Part shown: positions 27,146 to 35,942 of the stretch, in pieces
How the letters are laid out: each line of letters starts with the position of its first letter
Position numbering within the stretch: the stretch's first letter is position 1
Assembly (NCBI RefSeq): GCF_014982715.1
Contig: NZ_JADCJY010000001.1
Span: 930,001 to 994,000 of the forward strand
Direction: 5' to 3'
From: Gallalistipes aquisgranensis
GTDB taxonomy: Bacteria; Bacteroidota; Bacteroidia; Bacteroidales; Rikenellaceae
DNA: 64,000 nucleotides
Position numbers and translations under genes: made by a program
Notes under the pieces: generated by a model
The model's database searches: none
Told to the model about the DNA's origin: nothing
Seen by the model: the letters and a program-made list of their open reading frames with translations, nothing else

Positions 27146-28012
27146 ATGAATTTAAAACTACTTTTACTGTTGTGTGCGTTGGTTCCCGGGTTGAGCCATG
27201 CGCAGGGGGATCGGCTTGTGATGAAACTGTATCCGCATGGCCCTTCCGAGAGTAACGGACTTACACGGGAATGTTGGATAAAGGATTTTACGCAACTGCG
27301 TCAGGTCTGCGATCCTTCGCTGACCGTCTGCTTTCCCGAAAAAGGAAAAGCGAACGGTCAGGCGGTCGTGGTATGTCCCGGTGGCGGCTACTCTGCACTG
27401 GCTATTCACCACGAGGGATTCATGGTGGCCGACTGGCTCAATTCCCTGGGAATTACTGCTGTCGTTCTGAAATACCGTATGCCCAACGGGCATCACCAGA
27501 TACCGCTCAAGGATGCACAGACCGCATTGGAAATCGTCCGCAGGCATGCCCGTAAATGGCATATCAATTCGGACAGGATCGGAATCATGGGCTTTTCGGC
27601 AGGAGGGCATCTCGCCTCTACCGCAGCCACACACTTTACCTCCGCAGCCAATCGTCCGGCTTTTGCCGTGTTGGTCTATCCTGTCGTTACGATGGGACAA
27701 TATACGCATAAGAATTCACGCAAGGAGCTTTTGGGAGAGAATCCTTCCCGGGAGTTGATTGATCTCTATTCGAACGAAAAACAGGTCACATCCGACACGC
27801 CTCCGTTGTTCATCGTTTTCAGCGAAGATGACAAAACGGTCAATCTTGCCAACGGCGTTCAGTTCTACGAAGCTGCCAAAGCCCATAATGTCCCTGCCGA
27901 ACTGCATTTCTATCCTACCGGCGGACACGGTTGGAGTTTCCGGGATCGTTTCGCTCACCGCGCGGAATTCCGTGCCCTACTTTCCGGGTGGCTCGAAAGA
28001 CAGAATAACTGA
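27146..28012 (+). CDS. Secreted alpha/beta-hydrolase, probable carbohydrate esterase
   Basis: 288 residues with signal peptide (MNLKLLLLLCALVPGLSHAQ). The oxyanion-hole stretch VVCPGGGYSALAIHHEG, nucleophile elbow GFSAGGH (Ser near 151), acid in FSEDDKTVN and His in GGHGWSFRD make a complete triad of the Est/BD-FAE-like acetyl-esterase type. Such enzymes remove acetyl groups from plant polysaccharides. It opens the SusC/SusD locus, 195 bases before susC; the gap holds no obvious promoter, so co-transcription is likely. Confidence 0.85.
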   Translation: MNLKLLLLLCALVPGLSHAQGDRLVMKLYPHGPSESNGLTRECWIKDFTQLRQVCDPSLTVCFPEKGKANGQAVVVCPGGGYSALAIHHEGFMVADWLNSLGITAVVLKYRMPNGHHQIPLKDAQTALEIVRRHARKWHINSDRIGIMGFSAGGHLASTAATHFTSAANRPAFAVLVYPVVTMGQYTHKNSRKELLGENPSRELIDLYSNEKQVTSDTPPLFIVFSEDDKTVNLANGVQFYEAAKAHNVPAELHFYPTGGHGWSFRDRFAHRAEFRALLSGWLERQNN

Positions 28013-28207
28013 TTTGCAATAACTGCAAGGATGGATATCTGACGGCTGGTTTCCTGCCGTCATGAGGGAGTTTTATACCGATTTTTTGAAAAGAAACTGC
28101 TTTTTATTCTGTCTTTTGGTGGTTAAGTGTCTTGTATGTTAGGCATTGAACGATCATAGGCGGCAGGATTTAAAAAAGAACGAACTAACTCAAATGCAAC
28201 CTAAATT

Positions 28208-31200
28208 ATGATGAATCTGAACAGATGCAAAAGACGTATGCGCTCTTTTGGTGGGCTCATACTTCTGTTGTTGTTTGCCGTCCATGCCGGATCGGGAATG
28301 AGGGCGTATGCACAGACATCTCGCCCGGTGACCGTGAAAGGCAAAGTGGTGGACAGTGAAAATCACCCTGTCGTGGGGGCGAATGTACTGATTAAAAACT
28401 CCACTCGGGGCGAGGTGACCGGAAAGGATGGCTCTTTCGAAATCAAAGCCGTTCCCACCGATGTCCTCGTGGTAAGTATGATCGGTTATGTCCCGGTTGA
28501 AAAGCCCGTCGGTCATGCGACATCGTTTGTCATTACGCTGAAAGAAGATCAGATGAAGATCGACGATGTAGTGGTGATCGGATATGGTGAACAGCGTCAG
28601 AAAGATGTGACGGGAACAATCTCCACCGTCAAGATGGACGACTTGGCTAAAGCTCCGGTCATATCGTTCGATCAGGCTTTGCAGGGACGTGCGGCTGGCG
28701 TGGTTATTTCCAGTAATGACGGTCAGCCCGGCAGCGGCATGAATATCGTTATCCGGGGTGCCAATTCGCTGACCCAAAGTAATTCGCCGCTCTATGTGAT
28801 CGACGGATTTCCTATGGAGGATTTCGTGGCCTCTTCGTTGAATCCTGCAGATATCGCCTCGATCAATATTCTCAAGGATGCCTCCGCTACGGCCATTTAC
28901 GGTTCCCGGGGCGCCAACGGTGTGGTCATTGTCGAGACTAAAAGCGGCAAGGCCGGACGAGCCAAAGTAACCTACAATGGGTCGTATGGATTCCAGACAC
29001 CGTCCAAAATGATGGAACTGATGAATCCTTACGACTATGTCAAATACATTACGGAGCTGATACCCAACACCGGCACCACTTTTTTCGAAAACCAGAACCG
29101 AACGTTGGAGGATTACCGTACAGTACCGGGTGTAGATTGGCAGGATATGTTTTTCCGCACGGCAGCCATTCAAAACCATTCCGTGTCGGTGAACGGGGGG
29201 AACCGGCAGACTCGCTATGCCGGATCGCTCTCCTACTCCGGCCAGAACGGGATTATTGAGAATTCCGGGTATAAGCGTTATCAGGGTCGATTCCGGTTCG
29301 ACCAGGAGATCGCCCGGAATCTGAAAGTCAATCTCAATTTTTCCTATACATCCGAAAAGACTTCGGGAAGCACGATTTCGACCGAGGCATCATCGTCGAA
29401 CTCATATATGAGTTACATGATGTATCGGGTATGGACCTTTCGTCCCGTACTGCTCGACGGACTGACCCTGGACGACTCCTTCGAGGATGATTCGTCGCTC
29501 GGTCTGCTCAATCCGATCAAATCGAATGAAAACGAATCGGTCAACGCGATTCGGAACACCCTGCAGGCTAATGCGAAAATTTCCTGGACAATTCTTCCCG
29601 GGCTGACTCTCAATGTGAGCGGAGGTTATTTTTATCGGAATCTGACAGATAAGCGTTTTTACAATCATTGGACGTATGCCGGTTATACGGGTTACGGAAG
29701 TACGAAAGGTGTGAATGGCCTGTTCAACAATGCTCAGATGAAGCAGTTTCTGAATGAAAATACGATCAATTATACCAAAACGATCAAGCGCAAGCATGTG
29801 ATCTCGGCAGTGGGAGGCTTTACCCTTCAAAGCGTGACTAACGAGAGTTATGGTTACAAGACCCAGCAGATTCCCTGGGAGGGATTGGGTATGAGCGGTA
29901 TAGATAACGGCGTTCCTTACGAGACCTCCGCTGCGCCGTCCGAATACCGGATGATGTCGTTTTTGGGACGAGTCAACTACTCTTACCGGTCCAAATATCT
30001 GTTCACCGTTTCATTTCGTGCCGATGGATCGTCCAAATTCGACCATGACAATCAATGGGGATATTTTCCGTCGGGGGCTTTTGCCTGGCGGCTCAAAAAC
30101 GAAAGATTCCTGCGCAAGTCGAAAGTGGTTTCCGATGCGAAAATACGTGTAAGTTGGGGGCGGACAGGCAACAACCGCGTAGGGAGTTACGCTTCCAAAG
30201 GTGGCGTCAACATAACGGATACTTATTCGTTCGACAATGCCACGCCCTCCAAAGGCTTGTCTATCCGGGGATTCGACAATCCCGACCTGACTTGGGAGAC
30301 GACCGAACAGACGGATTTGGGATTCGATCTCTCGCTGTTCAACGACCGGATTGGCATCACCGCGGACGTCTATCGGAAAACGACCCGGGATCTGCTGCTC
30401 AATACCCGCATTCCTTACAGTTCGGGATTGACTACTGCAATGCGTAACGTGGGAAAAGTGCGTAACGACGGTTTGGAAATAACGTTGAATACGGTTAACA
30501 TCAAAAAGAGAAATTTCGAATGGTCGAGTGATTTCAATATCGCTTTCAATCGCAGCAAGGTCCTTGCGTTGGCGGACGGGCAGGATTATTTCTTCTCGTA
30601 TGTCAATTTTACAGGAGATTTCAACAACACCCCTCTCTATATCACACGTGTCGGCGGACCGATGACCTCCTTTTTCGGGGTTGTTCATGACGGAAATTAC
30701 CAGGTGAGTGATTTCGATGAAATCGCCCGAAACGTGTACCAACTCAAACCGACGATTGCTACCAACGGAAGTTCGCGCGAAACCATTCAGCCGGGATATA
30801 TCAAATACGTGGACCAGAATGGCGACCGGACCATCAATAACGACGACCGGATTGTGATCGGGCGTGCGCTCCCGATTCATACGGGCGGATTCAACAACAA
30901 TTTCCGGTATGAAAATTTTACGCTCAATGTGTTTTTCCAATGGAGTTACGGCAATATGATTATGAATGCCAACCGGCTGATGCTGGAGGGTAATGCCATG
31001 CACGCCAATATCAATCAGTTCGCATCCTATGCCGACCGCTGGACATTCGAGAATCAGGATGCCCCGAATTTCCGGGCTGGCGGCGAAGGGCCCCGGGGAA
31101 TCTACTCCACCCGTACGCTGGAGGACGGATCGTATCTCCGGTTGAAAACGGTACAACTCGCCTATCATATTCCGAAGCCTTTCTTGAAAAAGATCAAAAT

Positions 31201-31369
31201 TGAATCCGCTAAAGTTTATGTCTCCGGGCAGAATCTGTTCACTTGGACGGACTATTCCGGGCTGGACCCCGAGGTTTCGACGAAATACACAGCCCTGACC
31301 CCCGGGTTCGACTATTCATCCTACGCCCGTAACCGGATTTTCATGTTGGGTTTGCAGGTCAATTTCTAA
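28208..31369 (+). CDS. SusC/RagA-type TonB-dependent transporter
   Basis: 1053 residues. Signal peptide to about residue 36 (ending AYAQ), CarboxypepD-reg-like N-terminal domain (VKGKVVDSENHPVVGANVLI), TonB-plug with DDVVVIGYGEQRQKDVTG and the SusC signature LKDASATAIYGSRGANGVVIVETK at its end, then a 22-strand-type barrel closing on Phe (MLGLQVNF). Imports oligosaccharides or peptides across the outer membrane with the SusD protein encoded 20 bases later. Substrate unknown. Confidence 0.95.
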   Translation: MMNLNRCKRRMRSFGGLILLLLFAVHAGSGMRAYAQTSRPVTVKGKVVDSENHPVVGANVLIKNSTRGEVTGKDGSFEIKAVPTDVLVVSMIGYVPVEKPVGHATSFVITLKEDQMKIDDVVVIGYGEQRQKDVTGTISTVKMDDLAKAPVISFDQALQGRAAGVVISSNDGQPGSGMNIVIRGANSLTQSNSPLYVIDGFPMEDFVASSLNPADIASINILKDASATAIYGSRGANGVVIVETKSGKAGRAKVTYNGSYGFQTPSKMMELMNPYDYVKYITELIPNTGTTFFENQNRTLEDYRTVPGVDWQDMFFRTAAIQNHSVSVNGGNRQTRYAGSLSYSGQNGIIENSGYKRYQGRFRFDQEIARNLKVNLNFSYTSEKTSGSTISTEASSSNSYMSYMMYRVWTFRPVLLDGLTLDDSFEDDSSLGLLNPIKSNENESVNAIRNTLQANAKISWTILPGLTLNVSGGYFYRNLTDKRFYNHWTYAGYTGYGSTKGVNGLFNNAQMKQFLNENTINYTKTIKRKHVISAVGGFTLQSVTNESYGYKTQQIPWEGLGMSGIDNGVPYETSAAPSEYRMMSFLGRVNYSYRSKYLFTVSFRADGSSKFDHDNQWGYFPSGAFAWRLKNERFLRKSKVVSDAKIRVSWGRTGNNRVGSYASKGGVNITDTYSFDNATPSKGLSIRGFDNPDLTWETTEQTDLGFDLSLFNDRIGITADVYRKTTRDLLLNTRIPYSSGLTTAMRNVGKVRNDGLEITLNTVNIKKRNFEWSSDFNIAFNRSKVLALADGQDYFFSYVNFTGDFNNTPLYITRVGGPMTSFFGVVHDGNYQVSDFDEIARNVYQLKPTIATNGSSRETIQPGYIKYVDQNGDRTINNDDRIVIGRALPIHTGGFNNNFRYENFTLNVFFQWSYGNMIMNANRLMLEGNAMHANINQFASYADRWTFENQDAPNFRAGGEGPRGIYSTRTLEDGSYLRLKTVQLAYHIPKPFLKKIKIESAKVYVSGQNLFTWTDYSGLDPEVSTKYTALTPGFDYSSYARNRIFMLGLQVNF

Positions 31370-31389
31370 TTTTAAATTAAGGGAATATC

Positions 31390-32994
31390 ATGGATATCGG
31401 AAAGAATTTCATATCGGATATGTGTTGTAAGTTGGCGGTGGTGGCAGGCGCTATGCTGATGTTCGCCTCCTGTTCCTTTCTCGATGTGGAACCTCAGGAC
31501 TTGATCGAATACGACAAATTTTTCAAAAACGAAGAGGAGCTCGAAATGGCCTTGACCGGATGCTACCGTCAGTTGGCTAGTAACGATCTGTATGGAGATA
31601 TGTTCCAGGGACGTATGGGGTTGACCGCTGATTTGGGTTACTGTACCCAGTCCACTGACATGAACACGGTGGCCTTCAATACAATTACCGTGTCGGATGC
31701 CAAAATACTCGGATATTGGAAACGATTGTATGTTGTGATCAGCCGGGCCAATTTGTTGCTCAAGAATGTCGACAAGGTGGATATGGATGTGACCCGCAGG
31801 GGATACATTAAGGGTGAGGCCCTTTTTCTTCGTGCCTATGCCTATTTTTTGCTGGTGAATAAATTCCGGAATATCCCTCTTATCCTGGACGTTCCTCCTA
31901 CCAGCGATCCCGAATATCTGCAGGTCGCTCAGAGTTCACCTGAAACGGTTTATCGTAAAATCGTGGCGGACATGAAGGAAGCGGGTGATCTGGTCCGCCC
32001 GATTTCTGCGGTCGAGGGAGGAGGACATGTCACCCAGTCAGCCGTCTGGGGTATTCTGGCGAGGGTCTGTCTCTCCATGGCCGGAGAGCCGCTTCGGATA
32101 ACCGAAATGTATGCCGAGGCAGAAACGTATGCGAAGAAGGTGATCGATACCGGATTGCATCGGCTCAATCCCAAATACGATTCGATTTTCATCAACTATT
32201 CACGGGATATTTACGACCCGAAGGAGAGTATTTTTGAAATCGAATACTGGGGAGATAATACCGGACTTTATTATACTGCCGGTCGTGTCGGCCGTAATAC
32301 GGGTATCGCCTCGTCGGTCAATTCACCCATCGGACAGTGCATTGCCATTATCCGGGCGACGGATTTTGCCTATCATCTTTATGACCGGGACGACCTGCGT
32401 CGTGACTGGTGTATTGGAAATTTTACCTATGTCAATAATTCCGACCAAAAGAATTACATGGCGGAAGGCAGTAATATGTGGATTCGCTACTGTGGTAAAT
32501 TCCGTCGTGAGTATGAGGTTTCCAACAGCAAGGCGGGGATGGCAACAGCGATCAATTTCCCTGTGTTACGCTATGCCGATGTGTTGCTCATGTATGCCGA
32601 GGCGCATTTGTGCAATCCCGAACGTGATCGCGGACAGGACGATGCGGCCCTCGATTATTTCAACATGGTTCGTCGCAGAGGGCACGGAACTGATGTCGAT
32701 GTGCCGGGAGAGTTCGATTATGAATGGGTTTCGGACACGGAGTTCATGAATGAAATCCGGGATGAACGGGCCCGGGAACTGGCTTATGAATTATTGCGCA
32801 GGGACGACCTGGTACGATGGGGTATGTACAACGATCAGATGAGATATATTCATTCGACTGTTCCCTCGAGTATGGTGTGGGAAAAGTATGCCAATGCATA
32901 TTTCGGCAATGTTTCCGCCCGGGATGTGGTATGGCCCATTCCGGCTTATGAGATCGGAGTTAATAAAAAACTGGTACAGAATACCGGTTGGTAA
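31390..32994 (+). CDS. SusD/RagB-type nutrient-binding lipoprotein
   Basis: 534 residues; lipoprotein signal with ASC (Cys28). The N-terminal FLDVEPQDLIEYDKFFKNEEELE, the TPR-like GEALFLRAYAYFLLVNKF and the C-terminal IRDERARELAYELLRRDDLVRWG are standard SusD landmarks. Forms the surface lid of the adjacent SusC transporter. The stop is 13 bases before the next start. Confidence 0.95.
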   Translation: MDIGKNFISDMCCKLAVVAGAMLMFASCSFLDVEPQDLIEYDKFFKNEEELEMALTGCYRQLASNDLYGDMFQGRMGLTADLGYCTQSTDMNTVAFNTITVSDAKILGYWKRLYVVISRANLLLKNVDKVDMDVTRRGYIKGEALFLRAYAYFLLVNKFRNIPLILDVPPTSDPEYLQVAQSSPETVYRKIVADMKEAGDLVRPISAVEGGGHVTQSAVWGILARVCLSMAGEPLRITEMYAEAETYAKKVIDTGLHRLNPKYDSIFINYSRDIYDPKESIFEIEYWGDNTGLYYTAGRVGRNTGIASSVNSPIGQCIAIIRATDFAYHLYDRDDLRRDWCIGNFTYVNNSDQKNYMAEGSNMWIRYCGKFRREYEVSNSKAGMATAINFPVLRYADVLLMYAEAHLCNPERDRGQDDAALDYFNMVRRRGHGTDVDVPGEFDYEWVSDTEFMNEIRDERARELAYELLRRDDLVRWGMYNDQMRYIHSTVPSSMVWEKYANAYFGNVSARDVVWPIPAYEIGVNKKLVQNTGW

Positions 32995-33007
32995 AATCTT
33001 GCAGACA

Positions 33008-34018
33008 ATGAAAAATTACAGAAGGAAAATAAGACGGGTCCTGTTCCCGACCTTTGCATTGATGATGGCAGGGATGCTCGTTTCCTGCGATAAGGAGAGA
33101 ACGGCATCGGCTCCTGAATTGTCGGTGACTGCTTCCAAAACGACCGTGACAGAGGGAGAACCGGTGCGTTTCTATCTGAACGGCCACTCCGATTACCTGC
33201 TTTTCTTTTCGGGGGAGGATGGTAGTTCCTATGATTACCACGATATTCCTCGGGTTTATCCGGCATTCCTGAACCTCTCTTTCTCAACCCGGCTCGAAGG
33301 CGGGAACCAGCTCTCAGATATTCTTTCAGTCAAATATTCGTCGGATTTTTCCGGTGAGTACACCCGGGAGGCCGTACGTGCGGCGACCTGGACGGATATT
33401 ACGGATAAGTTCACTATCCCTTCGAAGATCGAATCGACTCAGACGCCCTCGGGTACGCTGGACATGAGTGAGATTTTCTCTCAACAACAGGAGGTCGTTT
33501 TTCTCGCATTCGATTATAAGGTGGCTCCGTTTACAGGCAGTAACGACCGGACGGTGGTTTATATCTATGATTTTGCTGTCAATGCGGTTTCGGAAATAGG
33601 CGTGTCGACGGTGATGGATCAATCCACCGTTAACTGGCAGATGGTCCGTTTCGGGGAAGGTTTCGACGAAGACGCTTTCGGACCCAACAACAATGCCACT
33701 CGATTGTGTCTCAAATGCAGTCCTCAGCCGGCTGCGGAAAGGGAGGTGTATGCCATAAGTCCGGCGATCAAACCGGCATCCGAGGTCAATATGGGGCCGG
33801 ATACGGGGGTTACGCTCAAAAGTTATGTCGATGAATATCCCGGTAGTCACGAATATACGTTCGATCGGGCCGGAGAGTACGACGTTACTTTCGTCGCCGT
33901 GAATGGGGCTGTCAACGGGCGGAAACAAAAGACCGTGACGATCCGGGTCAAAGTCGATCCTGCTGCCGATACGGAAGCGGAGGGAGAGACCGTTCCATCG
34001 GAAAAGGAGGAGTGGTAA
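33008..34018 (+). CDS. DUF5017-like surface lipoprotein
   Basis: 336 residues from MKNYRRKIRRVLFPTF; an upstream ATG inside susD (32888) is not used because the lipoprotein signal begins here. Lipobox VSC near residue 27. The segment VRFYLNGHSDYLLFFSGEDGSSYDYHD resembles the DUF5017 start (FYSGE followed by an aromatic Y/D pattern), a domain common in proteins encoded after susD. A PKD/Ig-like C-terminal part ends HEYTFDRAGEYDVTFVAVNG. Probably a surface glycan-binding protein (inference). Confidence 0.75.
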   Translation: MKNYRRKIRRVLFPTFALMMAGMLVSCDKERTASAPELSVTASKTTVTEGEPVRFYLNGHSDYLLFFSGEDGSSYDYHDIPRVYPAFLNLSFSTRLEGGNQLSDILSVKYSSDFSGEYTREAVRAATWTDITDKFTIPSKIESTQTPSGTLDMSEIFSQQQEVVFLAFDYKVAPFTGSNDRTVVYIYDFAVNAVSEIGVSTVMDQSTVNWQMVRFGEGFDEDAFGPNNNATRLCLKCSPQPAAEREVYAISPAIKPASEVNMGPDTGVTLKSYVDEYPGSHEYTFDRAGEYDVTFVAVNGAVNGRKQKTVTIRVKVDPAADTEAEGETVPSEKEEW

Positions 34019-34053
34019 GCCGGTCTATTTGTCCAATACAAAAAGTTTGAACG

Positions 34054-35925
34054 ATGAACAGATTATATCAGAATATATTTTCGACAGTAGGGGTATGCCT
34101 TTTGCTGGGGGCCTGCACAAAGGAGATTCCCGATATGGCCATGAAAAATGTTTCCGATGGTTCTGAAGTGACCTTCGGAGCGTTCGGTGTCGATACCCGT
34201 ACGACGGTTACCGATGGTCCCGCTGTATTGACGACCGACTGGACGGAGGAAGATTCGGTCGGTATTTTTGCCGAAGCCATACCTCAAGATGGCTATGCAC
34301 TCGAATTGGGAGCCAATTTCAGATACGATGCCGTTCCCGGTACAATCGCTTCGAAATGTGATTTCTTGGCTCATGATGCTTCCCGGAACTTGAAATGGAG
34401 GTATGCTTGCTCTCACACGTTCTATGCCTATTACCCTTTCAAAGGAGCGGAAAACGGAATGACGGCGGCCAAGGTCCCGATGAGCTTGGCGACCGATCAG
34501 ATGCAGGAAATGGCCGGTAGTACGGCTCATCTTGGGAAGTACAGTTTCATGAAAGCGAATCCGGTGAGCCGTGTTGCTGGAGATGAATCGAAAGTGTCTT
34601 TGTCGTTTTACAATGTTTTTTCGGTCGTTGAGTTGAAAATCAAACTGGCGCCCGGAATGCAGGATGTCTCCATTTCCGATCTTTCGCTTTCTTCGGAAAC
34701 CCGGAACCTCACTTGTGTAGAGGGGAACATTGACTTAACCTCATCCATTGAGGAGGAGTGCGAGACTATCCCTTTCAATGTTACAGAGGGCATCGGGAGT
34801 GTTTGCATGACATTTAAGGAGAATCCGGTCCTCTCTTCGGCGGAAGAGACAAGCATCTTCCTGACAGTTCTTCCCGGAATGCACGATGCCGGTTCGCTGA
34901 CACTTGTATTGACTACTGCCGGAGGGATAAAGGCATCGACTGTGATCGAAGATGCGGTGACTTTCAAGTCCAACAAATGCCATACACGCAGTGTCGTGCT
35001 CCGGTCCGATGATTTCGAAATTCCGGAAGAAGTTAGGGAAATCACGGTCACTTCGGCGATAGACACCGACTACAAAATCGTCCCGATGGCAACGGGCACG
35101 ATTTATACCTCGAGAGATTACACCATTAAGAATATCCCGACCCAATTTGCCGGCTGGCAGATGGCCACCTCTCCCCATAATGTGCGTTTGGGGGGTATGA
35201 TACATGCCGGGACAGCAGGCAAAGTCTATATCATCAGCCGGTTCAACCGTATCGCAGCCATGCAGAAGGCCGGATGGACGAATGAGACTCCCCTCCCCTC
35301 GTCCGATACTGATGTTCAAAGTCTGTACGAAGACACTTCGACGCCCACGGCTTTGATCGTGTGGTCGAAGTTGGCCGGGGCAGGAGAGTATATTCCCGTA
35401 CCGCCTCTCATCGACAGCTATTTCGGTGGACTGACCATTATCGCTCCGGTTATTACGTCGGCGGAGCGGTCTGAGGATGCGCAATGGATCGAAGTGCATT
35501 CGTCCACGGAAGCAGAGTATGTTCCTAAAATGCTGGCTACCGATCCTATTTATACGGACCGGACGCAAACGGTTCAGGGTATTCCTTCCAAATATGCGGA
35601 TTGGATGATGGCGACTACCGGAACCAAAGTGAAACTTGCAGGAACCATTACAACGCCAGTCCCCGGTAAGGTATACCTGTTGACTCGTTTCAATCGTATC
35701 GCTGCTATGCAGAATGCCGGGTGGACCAATGTGACCGAACTGATAACGGGTGAATTCGATGTTAAAAGTTTCTATGAGACGACGGCGAAGCCGACCGGAT
35801 TGATTCTTTGGTCGTACGATGCCGCAGCCAATGTTCCGGTTGCTATTCCGGGTAACACGACCGACGCTTCGTTCGGCGGATTTGTACCCATTGCACCCTA
35901 TATCACCGTACCTGTCGAAAAGTAG
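34054..35925 (+). CDS. Fimbrillin-like lipoprotein with two repeat domains
   Basis: 623 residues. Lipoprotein signal with GAC (Cys21). Residues 30-325 resemble the Mfa/FimA fimbrillin-like fold: SEVTFGAFGVDTRTTVTDG..TTDWTEEDSVGIFA, FYAYYPF, and the CHTRSVVL strand at the end. Then come two copies of a domain of about 130 residues (about 340-467 and 488-618), sharing IYT.R, FNRIAAMQ.AGWTN, IP and FGG...IAP. The next gene's protein has two more copies. The combination suggests a surface-exposed adhesin or binding protein of this locus, not a pilus subunit; that is inference. Confidence 0.65.
   Translation: MNRLYQNIFSTVGVCLLLGACTKEIPDMAMKNVSDGSEVTFGAFGVDTRTTVTDGPAVLTTDWTEEDSVGIFAEAIPQDGYALELGANFRYDAVPGTIASKCDFLAHDASRNLKWRYACSHTFYAYYPFKGAENGMTAAKVPMSLATDQMQEMAGSTAHLGKYSFMKANPVSRVAGDESKVSLSFYNVFSVVELKIKLAPGMQDVSISDLSLSSETRNLTCVEGNIDLTSSIEEECETIPFNVTEGIGSVCMTFKENPVLSSAEETSIFLTVLPGMHDAGSLTLVLTTAGGIKASTVIEDAVTFKSNKCHTRSVVLRSDDFEIPEEVREITVTSAIDTDYKIVPMATGTIYTSRDYTIKNIPTQFAGWQMATSPHNVRLGGMIHAGTAGKVYIISRFNRIAAMQKAGWTNETPLPSSDTDVQSLYEDTSTPTALIVWSKLAGAGEYIPVPPLIDSYFGGLTIIAPVITSAERSEDAQWIEVHSSTEAEYVPKMLATDPIYTDRTQTVQGIPSKYADWMMATTGTKVKLAGTITTPVPGKVYLLTRFNRIAAMQNAGWTNVTELITGEFDVKSFYETTAKPTGLILWSYDAAANVPVAIPGNTTDASFGGFVPIAPYITVPVEK
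35071..35907 (+). repeat. Tandem coding repeat (two copies of a ~130-residue domain)
   Basis: Copy 1 is 35071-35454, copy 2 is 35515-35907. Nucleotide similarity is clear over the segment encoding FNRIAAMQ.AGWTN. Related, more diverged copies lie in the next gene at 36114-36497 and 36540-36887. Confidence 0.7.
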
Positions 35926-35942
35926 AATAAAAACGTTGTCGT

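Noticed and set aside
28013-28207. Separate promoter for susC
   Set aside because: No TAnnTTTG element or hairpin was found; read-through from the esterase gene is simpler.
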